Of a stretch of 7,301 nt of DNA, positions 1 through 7,118 are shown piece by piece; positions within the stretch are counted from its first letter, which is position 1; the number at the start of each line of letters is the position of its first letter. Source of the stretch: Bacteroidales bacterium. GTDB lineage: Bacteria > Bacteroidota > Bacteroidia > Bacteroidales > ML635J-15. The position numbers and the translations under genes are program-made. The notes beneath the pieces are model-generated. The model ran no database searches and had not been told where the DNA came from. It was given only the letters and a program-made list of their open reading frames with translations. Location of the stretch: assembly GCA_028696755.1 (NCBI GenBank), contig JAQVGK010000169.1:1-7301 (forward strand). Direction: 5' to 3'.

Positions 1-212
1 TTAGTCCCAAAACATATACTCGAATTCTTAGACATAAATACATTATTAAACTTATGTATGAGAATCCCGAAATTCAATGGAACGATTTGGTTTTTAGTGG
101 CTATTACTTTGACCATTCCCACTTTAATAAAGATTTTCATGCCTTTTCGAGCTTTAGTCCTGGCCAATATACTTTTTTAAAGACCCCAATAGTAGCAGAT
201 TTTATTAGGTAA
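1..212 (+). CDS. AraC-family transcriptional regulator, C-terminal fragment (5' end outside window)
   Basis: The reading frame is open from base 3 to the TAA at 210-212 and gives the last 69 residues of a protein whose start lies upstream. The fragment begins SPKTYTRILRHKY and continues with YYFDHSHFNKDFHAFSSFSP followed by GQY. These match the second helix-turn-helix of AraC/XylS regulators, where a 'SP..y.R..R' start and a 'GY.d.SHF.k.F....G.SP..Y' end are family hallmarks. The protein should bind DNA and control transcription, but the N-terminal effector or sensor domain is not visible, so neither signal nor target can be named. The tail after the last helix is short (about 15 residues), as is usual. 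The next gene starts 244 bp downstream on the same strand beyond a terminator-like hairpin, so the two are probably not one simple operon. Confidence 0.9.
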   Translation, partial: SPKTYTRILRHKYIIKLMYENPEIQWNDLVFSGYYFDHSHFNKDFHAFSSFSPGQYTFLKTPIVADFIR

Positions 213-290
213 TTCCATACTTTGAAAAAATGAGCAACTTATCACAAAATGCATTTGTCGCATTTTTACATACAGTTAATGTTTTTTTTA

Positions 291-324
291 TTGTTATTTG
301 TAGAACACATCGTTAACAGATTTG
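291..324 (+). promoter_or_regulatory. Weak candidate promoter of Bacteroidota type
   Basis: CAGATTTG at 317-324 matches seven of eight positions of the Bacteroidota -7 element TAnnTTTG. A TTG at 291-293 lies 23 bp upstream, and a TTTG at 297-300 lies 16 bp upstream; the expected spacer is roughly 17-23 bp. If real, transcription would start near 330, giving a leader of about 125 nt that contains the hairpins at 351-377 and 389-428. The region is so T-rich that a chance match is quite possible. Confidence 0.2.
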
Positions 325-350
325 TAAGTTCACGCTTTTCTCAAAGATTG

Positions 351-377
351 TTGCAGTTTCATTCTCAAAAGCTGCAA
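351..377 (+). other. Small inverted repeat in the leader of the OmpA-like gene
   Basis: TTGCAG at 351-356 is perfectly complementary to CTGCAA at 372-377, and the flanking TTT and AAA can extend the pairing past a two-base bulge. It sits 11 bp upstream of the larger terminator-like hairpin. It may be part of a structured 5' leader or of the regulator gene's 3' UTR. A six-base inverted repeat in AT-rich DNA can also be accidental. Confidence 0.3.
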
Positions 378-388
378 ATTCAAATTTC

Positions 389-433
389 ACCGGTCAAATT
401 GCCTTTATTAAAGGTATTTTTGACCGGTTTTTT
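389..433 (+). terminator. Intrinsic terminator-like hairpin just before the OmpA-like gene
   Basis: ACCGGTCAAA at 389-398 is a perfect ten-base inverted complement of TTTGACCGGT at 419-428. Inside it, CCTTT (402-406) pairs with AAAGG (410-414) around a three-base loop. A run of six T follows at 428-433, the classic layout of a rho-independent terminator on the + strand. It may end the transcript of the AraC-type gene 177 bp after its stop codon. It ends 23 bp before the ATG at 457, too close for a normal promoter in between, so the downstream gene is either read through from upstream or the hairpin acts as a leader attenuator. Confidence 0.8.
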
Positions 434-456
434 AATTAATAATAAAATTTAGTAAA

Positions 457-1782
457 ATGAAGACTTTAACAATTCTAACAATTTTAACTTTCTGTTTTAC
501 AATTGGTTTAACCGCACAGATAAACCTTGACAAGGTAGTTAAAAACAGTAAGAAAAAAACAGAAAACAAAATCGAAAAGAGAATCGAAAACAAGATCGAC
601 AATGCTGTTGATAAAACTTTGGACGATATCGAAGGTGGTGTGAAAAATGATTCGAAAGACAAAAATAAGGATAAGTCTGATAAAAATGAGAAAGACTCAG
701 ACTCTAAAGAATCTGACATGGTTGGTGGTGATGGCAAAAATAAAGAAGAAGACAAATCAACCAATACTCAAGATACAAATAATAAGACCCATGTAAACAA
801 TGAACCTGTTAACAATGAGCCTGTGGTTACCTGGAGTAAATTTGACTTTGTTCCTGGTGATCAATTAATATTTGAGGACGGCCCATCAAATTCTGAACGA
901 AATGGAGAGTTTCCAAGTCGTTGGGATTTAAAATCAGGAGTAGCCGAAATTATAAATGTTGATGGAGAGAATGTTATCTGTTTTATGGCGCAAAACACAG
1001 AGATTATGCCTTACATAAAAGATGCAGATAAACCATATTTACCGGATGTTTTTACTGTTGAAATGGATTTGTATTTCTCTGATGAATATTCTCATCACAG
1101 GTATTACATCTATTTATCAGACAGAAAGAATCACCAAAATGCAGGCTATTTTGTTATTTATGTAAATGGGATTACAATTGGCGATTTTAGTGCAACACTT
1201 CCTGGAAGTAAATCGAAACAAAAGGAAAAAGGGGGTTGGAAAAGAGTATCAATAGCTTACACAAATGGGCAACTTAAAGCCTACCTTGATGATACTAGAT
1301 TGATAAATATTCCAAGGTACGAACACAAACCTACAGGAATAACAATTGAAGGGGAAATGTATAGCGACACTAAAAGGTCAAAATATCTTAAAAATTTCCG
1401 TATTGCCGAAGGAGGTGTTCCTTATTACGACAGAGCAATGCAAGATGGAAAAATCATCGTTACAGGAATTCGTTTTGATGTTGGCAAAGCTACAATCAAG
1501 CCGGAATCAATGGGTCCATTAAACGAAATCTTGTATGTAATGCAAAAAAATCCTGAAATCAATTTTTCAGTCGAAGGCCACACCGATAGCGATGGCGACG
1601 ATGCTACAAACCAAAAACTTTCCGAAGACAGAGCAAAAGCTGTAATGGACAAACTTATCGAAATGGGAATTGATAAATCGAGATTAACATATAAGGGATT
1701 TGGCGAAAGCAAACCCATGGTAGAAAACACATCTGCAGAAGGTAAAGCTCAAAACAGAAGAGTTGAATTTGTGAAATTTTAA
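457..1782 (+). CDS. OmpA-family protein with charged linker, putative lectin-like domain and C-terminal peptidoglycan-binding domain
   Basis: The 441-residue product starts with a signal peptide (about residues 1-20, cleavage likely at LTA|QIN). Residues 22-112 are very rich in Lys, Asp, Glu and Asn. The first part, with ENKIEKRIENKIDNAVDK, looks helical or coiled-coil, and the remainder looks disordered. Residues 128-318 form a beta-rich segment ending in KNFRIAEGG, resembling concanavalin/LamG-like folds; this is an inference from pattern only. Residues 330-441 are an OmpA C-terminal domain: FDVGKATIKPES, then EGHTDSDG, then NQKLSEDRAKAV. Asp382 and Arg392 align with the residues that bind diaminopimelate in E. 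coli OmpA, so peptidoglycan binding should be intact. The protein probably sits in the periplasm or at the outer membrane, tethered to the cell wall; no beta-barrel domain is evident. The ATG follows an A/T-rich leader. It lies 31 bp upstream of the T9SS protein gene and is likely co-transcribed with it. Confidence 0.92.
   Translation: MKTLTILTILTFCFTIGLTAQINLDKVVKNSKKKTENKIEKRIENKIDNAVDKTLDDIEGGVKNDSKDKNKDKSDKNEKDSDSKESDMVGGDGKNKEEDKSTNTQDTNNKTHVNNEPVNNEPVVTWSKFDFVPGDQLIFEDGPSNSERNGEFPSRWDLKSGVAEIINVDGENVICFMAQNTEIMPYIKDADKPYLPDVFTVEMDLYFSDEYSHHRYYIYLSDRKNHQNAGYFVIYVNGITIGDFSATLPGSKSKQKEKGGWKRVSIAYTNGQLKAYLDDTRLINIPRYEHKPTGITIEGEMYSDTKRSKYLKNFRIAEGGVPYYDRAMQDGKIIVTGIRFDVGKATIKPESMGPLNEILYVMQKNPEINFSVEGHTDSDGDDATNQKLSEDRAKAVMDKLIEMGIDKSRLTYKGFGESKPMVENTSAEGKAQNRRVEFVKF
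796..825 (+). repeat. Two-copy 15-bp tandem repeat inside the OmpA-like gene
   Basis: The units 796-810 and 811-825 match at 13 of 15 bases and are in frame, encoding NNEPV twice (residues 114-123). They lie at the end of the charged linker, directly before the putative lectin-like domain. A short in-frame duplication in a flexible linker is the simplest explanation and should only alter spacer length. Confidence 0.75.
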
Positions 1783-1813
1783 TAAATCAAGACTAACTTT
1801 AAAAATTAATAAT

Positions 1814-4800
1814 ATGAAAAAGCTGAAATTTATTTTCGTGATCTTAACAGGCTTAATTAGTGTGAGCTTGTTTTCTCAAACAATTAATGTGCCTACCGAT
1901 TATGCAACTATTCAACAAGCAATAGATGCTGCCGAAGATGGTGCAACCATTCTAATTGCCAATGGCACTTACGAGGAGAACCTTGTTGTTTCCGATAAGA
2001 ACCTAACAATTGCTTCCGAGTATATTAATTCTCTGAACGAAGCCGACATTGATGCTACAATTATTAAAAGTCCGGCTAGTCCATCTAATATTATTTTAAG
2101 CATTTCGGGGTCGTTAACTTACACTCTAAATATTATCGGTCTTACCCTAAAAGATGGATTTGCATCGTCGGATGGTGGCGCAATATACCAATCGGGCTAT
2201 ACGGTAAATATTGACAATTCAAAATTCGTTAATAACTCTTCTAATACTTCTGGAGGTGCGATTAGAATCTGGGATGGTTCTGCTACAATAACAAACACTT
2301 ATTTCTATAACAACTCATCTTTTAATGGAGGTGCAATCTCAATTAGTCTCGGTAACGACAATCGCCATGTTGCAATCGAAAATTGCACTTTTGACAGCAA
2401 CACAGCAGGCGGTTATGGTGGTGCAATAAACGCTGGTTTAAGTACTGATATTTCTTACAGCATAACTAATTGCGTTATAAAAAACAATTCAGCAAATAAT
2501 GGTGGTGGTATTTATTTAGCTATTGGCTCAATAACTGGTTCAACACCTGTAATCACTAAAAATTTAATATTTGGCAATACTGCTAGCTCACGGGGTGCAG
2601 GCATTTATATTACTGGACGCAGCTCAAGAATAACCAATAATACAATTGTAAAGAATAATCTCGTTAATCATGGAACAAATAATAAGGGCGCTGCAATTTA
2701 TCTTACTGGGGGCTCAAACTTTGCTTATACATATTTGCGTAACAATATTATTCGCGATAACGCAACCGAAAGCACTGATAAAGAAATATATGCCGATTAT
2801 TCGGGACTTTACTGTAAGCAATATTTCTTTTATAACTGTTTGCCTGTTAATAGCGATGATATAGCAACTGCAAATTCTAATTCCGAAATTGAATACCATG
2901 ACGGAAATATTTCTGGAGATCCTTCATTTGCCGACTTTTTAAATGATGATTTTAACCTACAAATGTCATCGCCTTGTATTGATGCTGGCGATCCTGATAC
3001 TGACCAAGATGCAGAATCTTACTTAGTAGATGCTGATGATTGTGATGCTGATGGAACAAGATTAGACATTGGAGCTTTATACTATCATCAGGATATTGAC
3101 CCCGCAATAACAGCAGATTTTACTTTTTCGGCGTATGGAGAATATGCTCCGCTAAGAGTTGAATTTACCAATGCTAGTACATGGATTCTTACCGAAGTTC
3201 CTAGTGTATTTGAGTGGGATTTTGATAATGACGGAATAGTTGATTCGAACGACGAGAATCCAGTTTTTTATTATGATGAAACAGGAACCTATTCGGTGTC
3301 TTTTACTGCTGGCAATGGAACCATTTCAAACAGTGTAACTTTTACCGATATTATTGTTGTTGAAGATGCTGGTGTTGAGCTTGAAGAATTGGTTTTTATA
3401 TTTGAGGATATCGAATTTTTTGGAAATCTTTGTGAAGATGATCTTGTAAACCAAAATGTTGTTTTTAGCGGTGCTAGCAGCGATCCAGGTCAAGGGGTTT
3501 GCGATATTTATGTTTCGGATGCAGTATATGTATATGGTTTTAGCGATACTTTTATTGCAGATTTTGCTCAACTCGACGGCGAAGTTCTCGAAGTTTCGAT
3601 AGATTTCTTCGATAATTGTGGAAATAATTGCACCGGAGCAAGAGCTTTTAATGGCTCCGACATGATTCTATCTCAATCAAATCCCGAAATGGCTAGTGGT
3701 CAAGATTTACTAACTTACAAATTTGTAACCGACATAAATACTCCAATTGATTTGTTCCAATTTTACGGAATGGAAAGTGGCCTTTTTAAAATGATTGTTA
3801 AGAAAGTAAAACAACCAGCTGCATGCGAATTAACTGCAGATATAAATATTTATGAAATATCTTGTACCGAGTTCGCAATTTCCGAAAATGTTTTTAATAA
3901 TGAAAACCCATACACTATTCAATGGCAAGTTGATGGTGCAAACGTTGATGCAGCAGACATTTCGCCTCTAACACTGGCTGCCGGAGAACATACCATTTCT
4001 ATTACTGCAACCGATAACGAAGATTCCGAATGTACAGTAACTGTAAATCGTAGTATTACAGTTTACAACCCAGAGGTAACTATTGACACCGATATTGATG
4101 GAATGGATCTAAATTTCTTCGTTTCGGTTGAAGGTCTCGAAGATTTTAATTTCTCGTGGTATTTTGGCGACGAAGGAAATGGTTCGGGCGATACCGATCT
4201 TCTCGAAGGAACTTATACTTATGCCGAAGAAGGCACTTACGAACTCGCGTTAACAATAATGCCTACTGGAAGTTTTAACTGTGCATTCCATTATAACGTA
4301 GAGGTAGAAATTGGTCAAACAACCGAATGCTATAATGGAACAATTAACGGACTTGTTAATGCAGAACTTGCAATGCTGGCAAACGGAGCTATAAGCGCAG
4401 AGTTATATGAGCTTTCAAGCGATTTCAATTTGGTTAGCTCTACAATTATCGATAACTCTGGCGAGTTTAGCTTCACAAATCTTACCGAAGGTTACTATAT
4501 TTTACGTGCAGTATTAAATAATCCTGAAGAGTATCCAGAATATGTTGTAAGCTACTTTAACACTATGCTCGATCAGGTTTTCGAATGGCAGCAGGCTTCT
4601 CCAATAAACATGGGTTGCGACGAGACAATTACAATTGATTTTAGCATGATAACAATCGAAGAACTACTCTCTGGCGATGGAAACATTTCGGGATATGTTT
4701 ATTATTCTGATGATAGCGGAATTAAGCAAAATGAATTGGGACTCGAAGTTGCTAGCGATGTTGTTGTATATCTTATTAATAATGAAGATCAAAGCTTGGT

Positions 4801-5470
4801 TGCTCAAACCATAACCGATGAAAATGGAAATTATTCATTTAGCAATATTCCTGATGGAACATACAGAGTTAAAGTAGAAGTACTAAGCTATTTAGTAAAC
4901 TCTTATCATATTGTTAGCTTGTCGGGTTCGGACAATAACTTTACTCATCTCGACTATGCTATTGGCGAAGCGGATATTTACCAAACCGAAATTGCTGTAT
5001 TGAATATTACTAATAATGGTAACGGATCGGTAGTTATAGATGAAATTACTGCCGAAGGTACATATCTTTTCGAAATAGATACCGAATTAAGTATCCTTGC
5101 TGTGGCTGACGAAAATAATGTTTTTGCTGGATGGGTAGGAGATATTGAATCAACAGAAAACCCGCTTTCGTTAAGCTTAACTGATGATATTTCAATCACT
5201 GCGCAATTCGACGATGTTTCGGGAATGGATCAGTTCTCAAATCTTACATCAATTTATCCTAATCCATGTACTGATTACTTCTATCTTAGCGATTATGAGA
5301 ATATTTCGCAGATTGTAATTTATAATTATATTGGAGTTGAAATTGTAAAGCTAGAGGAAAAAGACATCGATGGTTTTGTTAATACTTCAAACTTTGCAGC
5401 AGGTGTTTATTTCGTAAAAATATCAGATTTCTCAAATAACAATACCTCGTTTAAAATTGTAAAACAATAA
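1814..5470 (+). CDS. Large modular T9SS-secreted surface protein: beta-helix with Pmp-like repeats, PKD-like domains and T9SS type A sorting domain
   Basis: The 1218-residue product has a signal peptide (about 1-21, ending LFS|QTIN). Residues 23-380 are a right-handed parallel beta-helix beginning INVPTDYATIQQAIDAAEDG, the usual entry to pectin-lyase-like folds. It contains seven GGAI-type turns near residues 121, 147, 172, 202, 230, 261 and 292; three are preceded by FxxN (138-141, 164-167, 193-196), as in chlamydial polymorphic membrane protein repeats. A choice-of-anchor-Q-like segment follows (384-424, SPCIDAGDPD to LDIGALYY). Next come a PKD domain (431-516, with EWDFDNDG), an unassigned region with four cysteines (517-668), an Ig-like part (671-750), a PKD-like domain (752-836), two carboxypeptidase-regulatory/SdrD-B-like folds (839-945 and 956-1040), an InlB-B-like repeat (1063-1133) and a T9SS type A sorting domain (1146-1218, SIYPNP to FKIVKQ). 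The sorting domain predicts export through the T9SS and attachment or release at the surface. I see no catalytic signature; adhesion is an inference. Substrate and exact domain borders are uncertain. Confidence 0.93.
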   Translation: MKKLKFIFVILTGLISVSLFSQTINVPTDYATIQQAIDAAEDGATILIANGTYEENLVVSDKNLTIASEYINSLNEADIDATIIKSPASPSNIILSISGSLTYTLNIIGLTLKDGFASSDGGAIYQSGYTVNIDNSKFVNNSSNTSGGAIRIWDGSATITNTYFYNNSSFNGGAISISLGNDNRHVAIENCTFDSNTAGGYGGAINAGLSTDISYSITNCVIKNNSANNGGGIYLAIGSITGSTPVITKNLIFGNTASSRGAGIYITGRSSRITNNTIVKNNLVNHGTNNKGAAIYLTGGSNFAYTYLRNNIIRDNATESTDKEIYADYSGLYCKQYFFYNCLPVNSDDIATANSNSEIEYHDGNISGDPSFADFLNDDFNLQMSSPCIDAGDPDTDQDAESYLVDADDCDADGTRLDIGALYYHQDIDPAITADFTFSAYGEYAPLRVEFTNASTWILTEVPSVFEWDFDNDGIVDSNDENPVFYYDETGTYSVSFTAGNGTISNSVTFTDIIVVEDAGVELEELVFIFEDIEFFGNLCEDDLVNQNVVFSGASSDPGQGVCDIYVSDAVYVYGFSDTFIADFAQLDGEVLEVSIDFFDNCGNNCTGARAFNGSDMILSQSNPEMASGQDLLTYKFVTDINTPIDLFQFYGMESGLFKMIVKKVKQPAACELTADINIYEISCTEFAISENVFNNENPYTIQWQVDGANVDAADISPLTLAAGEHTISITATDNEDSECTVTVNRSITVYNPEVTIDTDIDGMDLNFFVSVEGLEDFNFSWYFGDEGNGSGDTDLLEGTYTYAEEGTYELALTIMPTGSFNCAFHYNVEVEIGQTTECYNGTINGLVNAELAMLANGAISAELYELSSDFNLVSSTIIDNSGEFSFTNLTEGYYILRAVLNNPEEYPEYVVSYFNTMLDQVFEWQQASPINMGCDETITIDFSMITIEELLSGDGNISGYVYYSDDSGIKQNELGLEVASDVVVYLINNEDQSLVAQTITDENGNYSFSNIPDGTYRVKVEVLSYLVNSYHIVSLSGSDNNFTHLDYAIGEADIYQTEIAVLNITNNGNGSVVIDEITAEGTYLFEIDTELSILAVADENNVFAGWVGDIESTENPLSLSLTDDISITAQFDDVSGMDQFSNLTSIYPNPCTDYFYLSDYENISQIVIYNYIGVEIVKLEEKDIDGFVNTSNFAAGVYFVKISDFSNNNTSFKIVKQ

Positions 5471-5476
5471 AAGACT

Positions 5477-5523
5477 TAGGGGCAGAGTCTAGCATTCTTT
5501 GTTGGGTTTTGCCCCTATTTTTT
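5477..5523 (+). terminator. Intrinsic terminator after the T9SS protein gene
   Basis: TAGGGGCA at 5477-5484 is a perfect complement of TGCCCCTA at 5510-5517, with possible extra G-U and A-T pairs inside, and is followed by six T at 5518-5523. It begins 6 bp after the stop codon, as expected for the end of a transcription unit, and separates the OmpA-like/T9SS pair from the downstream genes. The 26-base loop is long, but the G+C-rich stem stands out in this AT-rich region. Confidence 0.85.
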
Positions 5524-5535
5524 ATTCTAACTTAA
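5502..5535 (+). promoter_or_regulatory. Very weak candidate promoter for the 509-residue protein gene
   Basis: Because a terminator precedes it, the gene at 5569 needs its own promoter or read-through. TAACTTAA at 5528-5535 matches six of eight positions of TAnnTTTG, and a TTG at 5502-5504 lies 23 bp upstream. This would place the -33 element inside the terminator loop and give a leader of about 25-30 nt. The match is poor and is listed mainly because little other space is available. Confidence 0.12.
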
Positions 5536-5568
5536 GTAATTATCAAAAAATAAATCTTGCTCAACCTA

Positions 5569-7098
5569 ATGAAAAAAATAGTATTTGTATCAATCCTGAT
5601 GTTTTCACTAATGACATCGGGATTTGCCAATCGTGTAAATGTCTCAATTATGAGCAAATTGCGTGCAGATGGAATCGACATCGAAGACTTAGAAAGACGC
5701 CGACAAGAGTATGGTTACATTGCCGAAGATTATGATAGTCCGTCTGATCAGATTGACAGATACAATGCATTTATGGAAATTATGAGAAACGAATTCGCTT
5801 CTCGAATACCCGACATCGAATATAAAATTGGAAGTAATGCAAACGTTAAAGTTACTCACGATATTCCTGAAACTATTAGAAATTTTGTACTCGATTTCGG
5901 TTTCTATATTTTTATGGATGAACTTAAGTATGGTGTAACAAACGAGGATCATCCAGGCATACAAGCTGTTTACAATTTTATGTTTTATGTAAGTTTAATT
6001 GACCCACACACTAATAGAATAGTTGGAAAATATAAAATCCATGGACAATGGACTTCAACAACACATTTAAGCCCCGAAGAAATGGCCGAAATGGCATTAA
6101 AACTTCTCGAAGAGGATCAAATGCCAAAAGTAGATGAGTTAGAAGCAGATATTAAACATTATGCGGATTATCATAATGCGAAAATAAAGTACAGCGAAAC
6201 CGATCAGCAGGCAAACGGAAGTAATATAGGAACGATAACAGTTTCTAATATTCAGGATATTTTAATTGGTGAAGCTCGAAATAATACGGTTTGCAGATTC
6301 CGCCTGGAGGCTAAACGAGGTAAATTTACCGAAACAGGAACTCATTGGGTTGAGTTCGATGGCAACGAAATGTATTATGGCGGAGATAAAGTTAGCTTTG
6401 AGTACCTAACCTACAATTGTAATGATTACGAAACCAACAAAGAACAAGACGAGTTTACTCTTAAACAAATCTCTCTTATGGCAGAATCATACAGCAATGT
6501 AGTAAAAACTCAAATTGTTGATTTTACTTGCGAAGTATTATACGACGTTTATATGAATTATTATGGACAAGGTTTTGCCGAAGCAGAAATGGTTTGGAGA
6601 AACGTAAAGATTGCTTTTCCCGACGAAAACAATCCGGTTAAAGCTATAAATCCCGACACTTATGATGAAAGCGAAAATGTAGAACCTCCATACAGTGTTA
6701 AAATTCCGGGATATGGAACTGAAACTTATTACAGTATGTGCCAAGACGAATATGATACTCCCGAAATTATTAAACTTCGATCTCCAAATGGAGCTAATGT
6801 TTGGTTAAGTACGGGAGAAGAAGCACTAAACTATTTTAGCATTGAGTCAACGCCTTCAAGTCCCCAAATCCATCTCGAAGTTGGAGTTGATCTATACATT
6901 GAAGACACCCAGATGGACCTAAGAATCTCTTCCGAGACTGATGAAATGGTTTCGGGAGGCTTACGTGATTTTAAACAAATGTCATTAAATCTGGAAATAA
7001 TCGAGAATTTGAGTAATGGGCAATCAGCAATTTGGGAAATGACATCTGCAAAAGGAGCAAAAATGAAATTAGAATTTAAACCAATAAATAATCAATAA
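5569..7098 (+). CDS. Exported protein of unknown function, 509 residues
   Basis: I do not recognise this protein. It starts with a clear signal peptide (1-20, MKKIVFVSILMFSLMTSGFA, then NRV) with no lipobox, so it should be periplasmic or secreted. No sorting domain is visible at the C-terminus, which ends KLEFKPINNQ. Residues 30-80 are charged and probably helical. Around 137-190 a strand-strand-helix pattern (FYVSLIDPHTNRIVGKYKIH, then SPEEMAEMALKLLEE) loosely resembles the 'D..tG.iv' strand and following helix of CsgG- or LPP20-like periplasmic lipoprotein domains; this is a weak inference. Residues 218-500 look mainly beta. The mature chain has four cysteines (242, 284, 321, 391). I chose the ATG at 5569 because the signal peptide begins there; an in-frame TTG at 5557 would add only four residues. 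The gene lies 45 bp after a terminator and 20 bp before a lipoprotein gene with which it probably forms an operon. Its codon use looks like that of its neighbours. Confidence 0.88.
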   Translation: MKKIVFVSILMFSLMTSGFANRVNVSIMSKLRADGIDIEDLERRRQEYGYIAEDYDSPSDQIDRYNAFMEIMRNEFASRIPDIEYKIGSNANVKVTHDIPETIRNFVLDFGFYIFMDELKYGVTNEDHPGIQAVYNFMFYVSLIDPHTNRIVGKYKIHGQWTSTTHLSPEEMAEMALKLLEEDQMPKVDELEADIKHYADYHNAKIKYSETDQQANGSNIGTITVSNIQDILIGEARNNTVCRFRLEAKRGKFTETGTHWVEFDGNEMYYGGDKVSFEYLTYNCNDYETNKEQDEFTLKQISLMAESYSNVVKTQIVDFTCEVLYDVYMNYYGQGFAEAEMVWRNVKIAFPDENNPVKAINPDTYDESENVEPPYSVKIPGYGTETYYSMCQDEYDTPEIIKLRSPNGANVWLSTGEEALNYFSIESTPSSPQIHLEVGVDLYIEDTQMDLRISSETDEMVSGGLRDFKQMSLNLEIIENLSNGQSAIWEMTSAKGAKMKLEFKPINNQ

Positions 7099-7118
7099 AC
7101 TTTTTAAATTATAAAATT

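Noticed and set aside
249..452. Open frame of 67 codons in the gap before the OmpA-like gene
   Set aside because: It runs through the terminator hairpin and its T run, and the product is a low-complexity hydrophobic sequence typical of translated AT-rich non-coding DNA.
432..764. Minus-strand frame opposite the start of the OmpA-like gene
   Set aside because: Its Ser/Phe/Leu-rich product is just the reverse reading of the lysine/aspartate-rich linker; the + strand gene has a signal peptide and recognisable domains.
1425..1730. Minus-strand frame opposite the OmpA domain
   Set aside because: The + strand encodes conserved peptidoglycan-binding motifs here, so the antisense frame is a shadow.
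2171..2698. Regularly spaced repeats that might suggest a CRISPR-like or DNA-level repeat array
   Set aside because: The regularity exists only at protein level (GGAI turns); the DNA between copies is too divergent and the spacing varies from 25 to 31 codons.
1814..2950. Possible pectate lyase or other polysaccharide lyase activity
   Set aside because: The fold is similar, but I see no catalytic or calcium-site motif of a lyase family, and the GGAI/FxxN pattern points to a structural or adhesive helix.
5557..5568. TTG start four codons upstream of the chosen ATG of the 509-residue protein
   Set aside because: The ATG at 5569 gives a standard signal peptide starting MKK; the extension MLNL adds nothing and uses a rare start codon.
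5499..5735. Plus-strand frame overlapping the start of the 509-residue protein gene
   Set aside because: It begins inside the terminator loop, has no coherent domain, and overlaps a better gene in another frame.
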